A stretch of 9,488 nucleotides of DNA, taken from contig JAJXUS010000049.1 of the NCBI GenBank assembly GCA_021782675.1, forward strand, positions 1 through 9,488. Direction: 5' to 3'. Below, piece by piece: positions 1 through 5,187 of this stretch. The number at the start of each line of letters is the position of its first letter. Within the stretch, counting starts at the first letter, position 1. Under the pieces are notes generated by a model. It saw only the letters and a list, made by a program, of their open reading frames with translations. It did no database searches and had not been told where the DNA came from. The position numbers and the translations under genes are program-made. This stretch comes from Acidobacteriota bacterium (GTDB taxonomy: Bacteria > Acidobacteriota > Terriglobia > Terriglobales > Acidobacteriaceae).

Positions 1-83
1 CCGACCACTCCGGTCCACCCCACCCTAGGTCCGCCACCGGGTCCGAAAGCGCATAGCCCACGACCCCACCGGCCGGCCGCGTC

Positions 84-89
84 TACCCT
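84..89 (+). promoter_or_regulatory. Possible -10 box for a leaderless GTG-started transcript
   Basis: TACCCT fits the TAnnnT pattern and lies six bases before the GTG at 96. That spacing would put the transcription start at or next to the start codon. No Shine-Dalgarno sequence precedes this GTG. Leaderless genes with this layout are common in Actinobacteria, which matches the style of the PPOX fragment. No convincing -35 element is visible, so this rests on spacing and a three-base match. Confidence 0.3.
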
Positions 90-95
90 CGGCTC

Positions 96-380
96 GTGAT
101 CGAAGAGATGACGGACGAGGAGGTCGAGGAGTTTCTCCTCGACCAGCGGGTCGGACGGGTCGGCTGCCGTGACGGGGAGGGGACCTACGTGGTGCCGGTG
201 ATCTACGCCTGGCACGAAGGCTGCGCCTACGCCTTCACCACCGAGGGCAAGAAGTCGATCAGCGACGAAGAATATGAAGTCGTGTCCTCGGCGTTCGAGC
301 GCTACTTGACTTCCCCGACGGCAGCCAAGGTTAAAGCAGCGCGCAGACCGGCGATTCCGCCCCCGACAACGATCCAGTGA
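96..380 (+). CDS. N-terminal half of a pyridoxamine 5'-phosphate oxidase (PPOX) family protein, running into unrelated sequence
   Basis: Residues 1 to about 53 read as the N-terminus of a small FMN-dependent PPOX-family (split-barrel) protein. A MTDEEVEEFL helix is followed by VGRVGCRDG, YVVPVIYAWHEG and YAFTTEGKK, the first strands of the flavin-binding barrel. Family members are usually about 140-160 residues and continue after GKK with a 'MRANPRVCFEVD'-type segment; that is absent here. From about residue 54 the frame reads SISDEEYEVVSSAFERYL and then a meaningless Ala/Pro/Arg-rich tail that is antisense to another gene (see 302-400). So the ORF is a truncated or chimeric product, not an intact 94-residue protein. 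The start is a GTG with no Shine-Dalgarno site but a TACCCT box six bases upstream. The flank (1-95) is extremely GC-rich and actinobacterial in style. Activity is not expected. Family call fairly secure; integrity of the gene doubtful. Confidence 0.6.
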   Translation: MIEEMTDEEVEEFLLDQRVGRVGCRDGEGTYVVPVIYAWHEGCAYAFTTEGKKSISDEEYEVVSSAFERYLTSPTAAKVKAARRPAIPPPTTIQ

Positions 381-400
381 AATTGCGATTCCCGTAGCAC
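302..400 (-). pseudogene. nadB: 5' fragment of a FAD-dependent oxidoreductase, probably L-aspartate oxidase
   Basis: On the minus strand a GTG at 400 opens a 32-residue frame containing WIVVGGGIAGLRAALTLAA and then GEV. This is the N-terminal dinucleotide-binding (Rossmann) beta-alpha-beta of FAD enzymes; the GLRAAL form right after GxGxxG is typical of L-aspartate oxidase (NadB, aspartate to iminoaspartate, first step of NAD synthesis). In intact proteins GEV continues into a second strand such as LVVTK. Here two codons later it meets a TAG at 302-304, so the gene is cut near position 308. An in-frame TGA upstream leaves GTG 400 as the only plausible start. The fragment is divergent from aroB across about 97 bp and belongs to the same genome as aroB as far as can be judged. 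The FAD-fold call is good; the choice of NadB over another flavoprotein (e.g. succinate dehydrogenase flavoprotein-like) is moderate. The gene itself may be intact in the organism if the break is an assembly artefact. Confidence 0.5.
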
Positions 401-406
401 TTTTCG

Positions 407-434
407 AGGGTAGCATGCAGTGCGGCCCCGTCAA
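407..434 (-). promoter_or_regulatory. Possible promoter for the divergent nadB-like gene
   Basis: Read on the minus strand, TTGACG (434-429) and TACCCT (412-407) are separated by 16 bp. The -35 box matches five of six consensus bases and the -10 box three of six. Six bases lie between the -10 box and the GTG at 400, so a leaderless message is possible; no Shine-Dalgarno site precedes that GTG. The rest of the aroB/nadB divergent gap (401-497) shows no convincing plus-strand promoter; TGGACA at 435-440 is a possible -35 without a clear -10 partner. Confidence 0.3.
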
Positions 435-497
435 TGGACAACGCTGCGTGTCATGAAATGGCATCCGGGCACGGCTGCGGTAGGATGAGCATCAGCG

Positions 498-1604
498 ATG
501 CCTGTCGTTCCCGTTGAAACCACCTCCGCCCGCTATCCGGTCATCATCCAGCCCGGCCTGCTTGCCGAACTGCCGGCTCGCCTGGCAGCGTTGCCGGTTC
601 CGTGCCATTCGGTATTTGTAGTCACTTCTCCGGAAATCTGGAATGCGTGGGGCGCGGTGGTGGAAGTGTCCTTTACGGCCCAGGGCATGCCGCTGCATCG
701 GCTGGATGTCCCTGCCGGTGAGTGGCACAAGCGGCTGCGGACCGTGGAGCGGTTGGCGGTGGCGATGAGCCGCGCCGGCGCTCGCCGCGATGCCCTGCTG
801 GTCGCGCTCGGGGGCGGCGTCATCGGCGACATGACGGGTTTTCTTGCTTCCATTTACATGCGCGGCGTGGCGTATGTACAGGCCCCGACTACGTTTCTGG
901 CGCAGATTGATTCCTCCGTCGGCGGCAAGACTGGAGTAAATCTCGCGTCCGGCAAGAATCTTGTCGGCAGCTTTTACCATCCTCGCGCTGTATTTTGCGA
1001 CCCCGGGGCGCTGGCCACGCTGCCGGCGTCGGAGCTTCGGGCCGGGCTTGTGGAGGCCGTCAAAGCGGCCGTCCTGGGCGATGCCGAATTTTTCGCTCGG
1101 CTGGAGCGTGACATGGATGCGCTGCTGGCTGGCGACCTTGCGGCGCTGACCGATGCCATCGAACGCTCCGTGCGGATCAAAGCAGAGATTGTCGGAGCCG
1201 ACGAGCGTGAGAGCGGCCGCCGTATGCTGCTGAACCTGGGCCATACCGTCGGGCATGCGATTGAAGCGGCGACGGGCTATCGCACGCTGCTGCATGGCGA
1301 AGCCGTGGCGTGGGGCATGGTCGCCGCACTGCAACTTGCCGTCGCGCGGGCAGCGTTGCCGGTGGAAGAGGCACAGCGCGTGCAGGATCTTCTGTTTCGC
1401 CTTGGACCCCTGCGTCGATTCAAGGCAGCGCCTGCGCGGCTGTTACGCCTGACCGCAAGCGACAAAAAGCACCTGCACGAGCGGCGACGCTTTGTGCTGC
1501 CGGTTGCGATTGGCCACGCCGTGGTGGTCGAGGATGTCACCGAGCCCGAGCTGGCAACGGCCATCCGTGCCATGCTGCAGTTGATGCACGAGCGTGGAAT
1601 ATGA
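498..1604 (+). CDS. aroB: 3-dehydroquinate synthase
   Basis: Converts DAHP to 3-dehydroquinate, the second step of the shikimate pathway, using NAD+ and a divalent metal in the cytoplasm. The 368-residue length is normal. Visible family motifs: the NAD-binding LGGGVIGD (residues 104-111), then IDSSVGGKTGVN (137-148) with substrate-binding Asp138 and Lys144. The three metal ligands are Glu186 in GLVEAVK, His249 in NLGHTVGHAIE and His266 in LHGEAVAWGM. All key residues are present, so the enzyme should be active. The ATG at 498 is preceded by AGGA at 482-485, a rather long 12-base spacing, but the protein begins where AroB proteins normally do. It heads the plus-strand operon, and its TGA overlaps the menG start as ATGA, implying translational coupling. 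A 280-residue open frame on the opposite strand is only its shadow. Confidence 0.96.
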   Translation: MPVVPVETTSARYPVIIQPGLLAELPARLAALPVPCHSVFVVTSPEIWNAWGAVVEVSFTAQGMPLHRLDVPAGEWHKRLRTVERLAVAMSRAGARRDALLVALGGGVIGDMTGFLASIYMRGVAYVQAPTTFLAQIDSSVGGKTGVNLASGKNLVGSFYHPRAVFCDPGALATLPASELRAGLVEAVKAAVLGDAEFFARLERDMDALLAGDLAALTDAIERSVRIKAEIVGADERESGRRMLLNLGHTVGHAIEAATGYRTLLHGEAVAWGMVAALQLAVARAALPVEEAQRVQDLLFRLGPLRRFKAAPARLLRLTASDKKHLHERRRFVLPVAIGHAVVVEDVTEPELATAIRAMLQLMHERGI

Positions 1605-2377
1605 GCGGCACGGCGCGCGGCGCAGAACCCATCGATCCGCAAGGCGAGGAGCCCGTGAATGAAGCGGCGCAGGCCGAAGCCGTGCGCGTCATGTTCAATG
1701 GCATTGCGCCCCGCTACGACACGCTCAATCATGTGCTCTCGATCAATATCGACCGCCTGTGGTGGCGGCGCGCGGCGCGACGGTTCCGCCACATTCTGGC
1801 GCGGCCCGAGGCACAGGTGCTGGACGTGTGCTGCGGCACGGGAGACATGACCCTGGCGCTGCTGCGATGGCGGCCAGAGAACGGCGAGCCGGTGCTGGCG
1901 CTCGATTTTGCCCGCCGCATGCTGGATCGCGCTGATAAGAAATTCGCAGCGCCCGTGCTCGGTGCGCGCCGTGCTGTCACCGTGGAAGCGGATGCGCTGC
2001 ACATGCCGCTGCCGGACGGCTCTGCCGATCTCATCACTTCGGCCTTCGGCTTCCGCAATCTGGCGAACTATGAGGCCGGGTTGCGCGAGTTTCATCGCGT
2101 GCTGAAGCCCGGCGGCGAGCTCGGCATTCTCGACTTCAGCGAGCCGCGCGGCCTGATCGGTCTGGCGTACCGGGCATACTTTCATGGCGTCCTGCCGCGC
2201 ATTGGCCGGTTCGTGTCAGGCTCCGGCGAGTCCTACGAATACCTGCCGCGCTCGGTGGCGCGCTTTCCGGCGCCGCCGGAGATGGTCGCGCTGATGACCC
2301 GCTGCGGCTTTCGCAATGCGGGCTGGACCGCCTACTCCTTCGGGATTGCAGGACTTTACCACGCTGTGAAAGCATGA
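1601..2377 (+). CDS. menG: Demethylmenaquinone methyltransferase (MenG/UbiE family)
   Basis: SAM-dependent C-methyltransferase for the last step of menaquinone synthesis (demethylmenaquinone to menaquinone). In ubiquinone makers the same family also acts as UbiE. The 258-residue protein shows VRVMFNGIAPRYDTLNHVLS (residues 28-47, the UbiE N-terminal signature), SAM motif I VLDVCCGTGDM (73-83), AFGFRNLANYEAGLREFHRV (148-167), LKPGGELGILDFSEP (168-182) and the C-terminal SYEYLPRSVARFP (211-223). The frame is open upstream inside aroB, but homology begins only after about residue 25. I chose the ATG at 1601 because it overlaps the aroB stop (ATGA). A GTG at 1655 with GAGGAG three bases upstream is a real alternative giving 240 residues. 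Placement directly after aroB links chorismate supply with a chorismate-derived quinone. The menaquinone rather than ubiquinone role is inferred from the likely acidobacterial host. Confidence 0.92.
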   Translation: MSGTARGAEPIDPQGEEPVNEAAQAEAVRVMFNGIAPRYDTLNHVLSINIDRLWWRRAARRFRHILARPEAQVLDVCCGTGDMTLALLRWRPENGEPVLALDFARRMLDRADKKFAAPVLGARRAVTVEADALHMPLPDGSADLITSAFGFRNLANYEAGLREFHRVLKPGGELGILDFSEPRGLIGLAYRAYFHGVLPRIGRFVSGSGESYEYLPRSVARFPAPPEMVALMTRCGFRNAGWTAYSFGIAGLYHAVKA

Positions 2378-2382
2378 GCGTC

Positions 2383-2412
2383 GGCGCCTGCTGCTCCGCT
2401 GAAGCAGTCGCC
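2383..2412 (+). other. Imperfect hairpin between menG and the CDF gene
   Basis: GGCG (2383-2386) pairs with CGCC (2409-2412), and CTGCT (2388-2392) pairs with AGCAG (2403-2407). One C/T mismatch separates the two stems, and the loop is ten bases. No T-run follows, so it is not a standard Rho-independent terminator. It occupies most of the 50-bp gap before the CDF start and could act as a processing or attenuation site. Short GC-rich stems arise easily by chance in such DNA. Confidence 0.25.
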
Positions 2413-2427
2413 GCTCGCTGACATATC

Positions 2428-3861
2428 ATGCCGCGCTCTGCCGCCATCGTCGCTCCCGGATCTTCGCACGTCGCCGTGAAAAAGCGGACGGTGGCGATCT
2501 CCCTGCTGGCCGCCGCGGCAATCACCGGCCTGAAACTGTGGACCGGCCTGGTGAGCGGCAGCCTTGGCATGTTGTCCGAGGCTGCGCACTCGGGCCTCGA
2601 TCTGCTGGCTTCGCTGCTCATTTTGGTCTCCGTCACCGTCTCTGACCGGCCAGCCGACGAAGCCCACTCCTACGGCCACGGCAAGATGGAGAACCTTGCG
2701 GCGTTCACCGAAACGCTCCTGATGCTGCTTTCCGTGGTGTGGATCCTGGTGGAAGCCGGGGAGCGGCTCATGCGGCATCACGCGCCGCTCCGGCTTTCCG
2801 TGTGGCCGTTTGCGGTGCTGCTTCTTTCGATCGGCGTGGATTTTTTTCGTTCGCGGGAGCTGGCGCGGGTCGCCCGCCTGACGCGCAGTCAGGCGCTGGA
2901 GGCGGACTCCGTTCACTTTGGCATGGACATCTGGTCCTCCGCCGCTGTGATGGTCGGCCTGCTGGCCGTAGCCGCCTCGCAGGAGTGGCGCCTGCCGTGG
3001 CTGCGCTTCGGCGATCCGCTCGCCGCCATTGCGGTCTCCGCGATCATCCTGAAGGTGTGCTGGCGGCTGGCGCGGCAGACCGTCGATGTCCTCACCGATG
3101 CCGCACCGCTTGAGATCCGGCTGCAGGTGAGCGAATCGCTGCGCCGGCTGCCGGAAGACTTCACCATCGAGCGGGTCCGGCTGCGGCTCTCCGGCAATCA
3201 CTATTTCGCCGACCTGACCGTCAGCCTGCCGCGCACGTTAAGCTTCCAGCGGATTGACCAGATGAAGGACGATGTCGCCGCCGCCGTGCATCGCATTCTG
3301 CCCGATGCTGACGTGGTCGTAAGTGTCGTCCCGCGCCCGGGAAAATCCGAGAGCATCTTTGATCGCGTGCGCGCGGTCGCGGCGCGGCACAACCTGACCG
3401 TCCACGATGTGAGCGTCAAACAGCACAACGGCAAGCTGCATCTTGAACAGCATCTTGAGGTGGGTGAATTTCTGAATCTGCGCGAGGCCCACGCACTGGT
3501 GAGCCGTATCGAAGGCGAGATGCGCCGGGATGTGCCGCAGATCGAAAGCATTCTGACGCACATTGAAAGTGAGCAGGGCTCGATTGAGACCGAAGCGCAA
3601 CGCAGCGAGGACCGCGCCATGGAGACCGCACTTCGCGACGCTTCCGCCGAATTCCCCGATATTCTGGATGTACATGATGTGCTGGTTTCAAGCGCTGGCG
3701 ATCGCGTTCGCATCTCGTGCCATTGCACCCTGCCGGACGACCTGAGCATGAAGCAGGTACACGCTCTGATCACCGCGCTTGAGGACCGGGTCAAGGAGAA
3801 CAATCCGCGGGTTGCGGGAGTCTTTATTCATCCTGAGCCCGCTGCAGACAACGCCCGATAG
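2428..3861 (+). CDS. Cation diffusion facilitator (CDF) family metal transporter with an extended C-terminus
   Basis: Inner-membrane metal/proton antiporter, probably exporting Zn2+ or a similar divalent cation. The N-terminal about 215 residues form the CDF membrane domain. TM2 carries SEAAHSGLD (His54, Asp58) and TM5 carries SVHFGMD (His163, Asp167), giving the HD-HD binding quartet associated with Zn/Cd CDFs. The conserved DEAHSYGHGKMENL loop (77-90, His80 and His84) lies between TM2 and TM3. Typical members are about 300 residues; this one has 477. The excess consists of what look like three successive small alpha/beta domains: about 220-303, 308-382 and 395-470. Each has an amphipathic helix, a V-x-D-V/VRLRL-type strand, a second strand (ADLTVSLP, LHLEQHLEV, VRISCHCTLP) and a helix rich in acidic residues. 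The first is the normal cation-efflux dimerisation domain. The ATG at 2428 lacks a Shine-Dalgarno site; GTG at 2476 (Val17) is an alternative closer to where homology starts. Metal specificity is inference. Confidence 0.9.
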   Translation: MPRSAAIVAPGSSHVAVKKRTVAISLLAAAAITGLKLWTGLVSGSLGMLSEAAHSGLDLLASLLILVSVTVSDRPADEAHSYGHGKMENLAAFTETLLMLLSVVWILVEAGERLMRHHAPLRLSVWPFAVLLLSIGVDFFRSRELARVARLTRSQALEADSVHFGMDIWSSAAVMVGLLAVAASQEWRLPWLRFGDPLAAIAVSAIILKVCWRLARQTVDVLTDAAPLEIRLQVSESLRRLPEDFTIERVRLRLSGNHYFADLTVSLPRTLSFQRIDQMKDDVAAAVHRILPDADVVVSVVPRPGKSESIFDRVRAVAARHNLTVHDVSVKQHNGKLHLEQHLEVGEFLNLREAHALVSRIEGEMRRDVPQIESILTHIESEQGSIETEAQRSEDRAMETALRDASAEFPDILDVHDVLVSSAGDRVRISCHCTLPDDLSMKQVHALITALEDRVKENNPRVAGVFIHPEPAADNAR

Positions 3862-3865
3862 GAGA
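3860..3865 (+). promoter_or_regulatory. Strong ribosome binding site for the OsmC-family gene
   Basis: AGGAGA overlaps the TAG stop of the CDF gene and sits eight bases before the ATG at 3874. It is the best Shine-Dalgarno match in the plus-strand operon, which fixes the start of the OsmC gene and suggests it may be translated more strongly than its neighbours. Confidence 0.7.
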
Positions 3866-3873
3866 ACATTCCG

Positions 3874-4278
3874 ATGCACGCAAGCGCACGCTGGATCGCC
3901 GAAAAGATTTACGAAGGTACATCGCAGAGCGGACACACCATCCCCATGGACACATCCCCCGAACATGCGAAGGGTCCGTCTCCCATGGAGCTGGTTCTGA
4001 CCGCGCTGTGCGGCTGCACATCGGTCGATGTCGTCGGCATCCTGACCAAGAAGCGCGAGCCGCTCCTCGGCCTGACCGTCTCGGCGGTGGCCGAGCAGGC
4101 GCACGAAGCCCCTGCTGTCTTCACGCACGTTCACCTGACCTACAAGGTCTCGGGCGCCGTCTCGCGCAAAGCCGCGGAAGATGCGGTACGCCTGTCAGAG
4201 ACAAAATACTGCTCGGTCGCGCAGATGCTTACCGGCAAGGTGCAGATCGACTACTCGATTGAGATCGAGGGTGAATAA
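3874..4278 (+). CDS. OsmC/YhfA-family protein (thiol peroxidase-like)
   Basis: OsmC-family proteins are small cytoplasmic homodimers, several of which reduce organic hydroperoxides through two cysteines. The 134-residue length fits. The N-terminal strand ARWIAEKIYEG is followed by the GPSPMELVLTALCGCTSVDVVGIL helix (residues 34-57), which holds the first active-site Cys48 in GCT. The second, Cys113, is in KYCSVAQML. Both redox cysteines are present; Cys46 is an extra one. The pattern is closer to the YhfA branch than to Ohr, and YhfA itself has no firmly established substrate, so peroxidase activity is plausible rather than shown. The start is set by a strong AGGAGA site. It follows the CDF gene by 12 bp and its TAA abuts the next start codon. 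Confidence 0.9.
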   Translation: MHASARWIAEKIYEGTSQSGHTIPMDTSPEHAKGPSPMELVLTALCGCTSVDVVGILTKKREPLLGLTVSAVAEQAHEAPAVFTHVHLTYKVSGAVSRKAAEDAVRLSETKYCSVAQMLTGKVQIDYSIEIEGE

Positions 4279-5022
4279 GTGCGGCGCCTGTTCCGCGGCA
4301 TAGCGGCAGTCCTGATACTGGTGATGATTGCGCTGGTATCGGCGATGGTGACGATGCGGCTGGCGATCCACGGCACGGAGGTGCGGGTACCGGCGCTGGC
4401 GGACATGCCCGTTGCGGATGCGGTGCGAACACTTCGCGCGCGCGCCCTGCAGGTAACAATTGACGGCCGCTACTACAGCCCCAGTGTGGCCGCCGGTGCC
4501 GTGTTGACGCAAAGCCCGGCCGCCGGAACCCGTGTGCGCAAACGCTGGCCGGTTCGCCTGGCAGTGAGTCTGGGCCCGCAGAAGGTGCCAATTCCGCCCC
4601 TCGAGGGTCTGGAGGAGAGCCTGGCGGCCATGACGATCCGGCGCCTCGGCCTGCAGCTTGGCAACGTCGTCGCGCTGCCCTACCCATACGCCCCGGCAAA
4701 TACTGTGATATCTCAGACGCCGCTGGCGAAAGCTGACAGCGTGCTGGACCCTCGAGTAAGCCTGCTGACCGCCGCGCCAGAGCCGACTGAAGCGTCCGCC
4801 AGCATCGTCCCCGACCTTACCGGCGTGCCCTTCACGCAGGCGGCGTGGACGGTGATCCACGCCGGGTTTCAGATTGCACCCATCCGAACGCCCGCCGCTC
4901 CGCAGCCCGGATCAGCTTTTGGGGCCGGGCCTGTACCGCCCGGGACGGTTGTTGCGCAGAATCCATTGGCGGGGAGTCAAATTCGCGCCGGTGATGCGAT
5001 TCAGCTTTCCGTGCAGCCATAG
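4279..5022 (+). CDS. Membrane-anchored protein with three PASTA domains and no kinase domain
   Basis: The 247-residue product has an N-terminal basic stretch (MRRLFRG) and one hydrophobic segment at about residues 7-29. Three PASTA repeats on the outside follow: about 36-98, 102-165 and 176-247. Each has the usual V/I-P-x-L-x-G/M opening (VPALADMP, IPPLEGLE, VPDLTGVP), a helix, and a closing strand with a Q-x-P motif (TQSPAAGT, SQTPLAKA, AQNPLAGS). PASTA domains on Ser/Thr kinases and penicillin-binding proteins bind peptidoglycan fragments; this orphan version likely sits at the cell envelope. No kinase, transpeptidase or other catalytic domain is visible. Start: GTG at 4279 immediately after the OsmC TAA, with GAGGG at 4267-4271 seven bases upstream. 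It is the last gene of the operon and converges on fmt. The family call is secure; the biological role is unknown. Confidence 0.88.
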   Translation: MRRLFRGIAAVLILVMIALVSAMVTMRLAIHGTEVRVPALADMPVADAVRTLRARALQVTIDGRYYSPSVAAGAVLTQSPAAGTRVRKRWPVRLAVSLGPQKVPIPPLEGLEESLAAMTIRRLGLQLGNVVALPYPYAPANTVISQTPLAKADSVLDPRVSLLTAAPEPTEASASIVPDLTGVPFTQAAWTVIHAGFQIAPIRTPAAPQPGSAFGAGPVPPGTVVAQNPLAGSQIRAGDAIQLSVQP

Positions 5023-5031
5023 GACTGGAAA

Positions 5032-5187
5032 AGCAGATTCCCTGCGGGAATGAAAACACGAAAGGCAACAGCAGCAGATTCCCTGCGGGAATGAAAACAC
5101 GAAAGGCAACAGCAGCAGATTCCCTGCGGGAATGACAACCAGAAAAACAAAGGCAACGGCAACAGCGGATCGCCTGCGGGTTCAGCC
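5032..5187. repeat. 41-bp palindrome-containing tandem repeat between convergent genes (REP/BIME-like)
   Basis: Two identical 41-bp copies (5032-5072 and 5073-5113) are followed by a third, diverged and lengthened to about 47 bp (5114-5160). A decayed fourth (about 5161-5187, keeping CTGCGGG) runs into the fmt stop codon. The first three copies each carry the perfect inverted repeat ATTCCCTGCGGGAAT at 5037-5051, 5078-5092 and 5119-5133: a 6-bp stem with a 3-base loop. The stretches between palindromes are A-rich (GAAAACACGAAAGGCAACAG-type). There is no T-run after the stems on either strand, so they are not standard terminators, though stacked hairpins here could stop or protect both converging transcripts. 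The region (5023-5181) has no coding frame of its own. The A-rich spacing sequence contrasts with the GC-rich genes around it. Confidence 0.85.

Noticed and set aside
492..1334. 280-residue open frame on the minus strand across aroB
   Set aside because: It lies entirely antisense to a gene with all AroB motifs; its Arg/Gln/His-rich composition is typical of shadow frames in GC-rich DNA.
1310..1600. Upstream extension of menG inside aroB
   Set aside because: The added 97 residues are Arg/Ala-rich with no homology to the MenG family; the ATG overlapping the aroB stop is the sensible start.
1277..2185. 302-residue minus-strand open frame over the end of aroB and menG
   Set aside because: No recognisable domain, Arg/Ala-rich, and antisense to two well-supported genes.
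2356..3201. 281-residue minus-strand open frame across the CDF gene
   Set aside because: Gln/His/Gly/Arg-rich with no motif; a shadow of the transporter membrane domain codons.
5023..5110. Small minus-strand frames starting in the repeat (MPFVFSFPQGIC-type)
   Set aside because: The reading simply repeats with each 41-bp unit and then runs antisense through the PASTA gene; no good ribosome site.
5032..5187. CRISPR array
   Set aside because: The copies are directly joined tandem units of 41 bp with no unique spacers, only about four copies, and no cas genes nearby.
5032..5187. Pair of ordinary Rho-independent terminators
   Set aside because: The 6-bp stems are not followed by a T-run on either strand; a termination role is possible but not shown.
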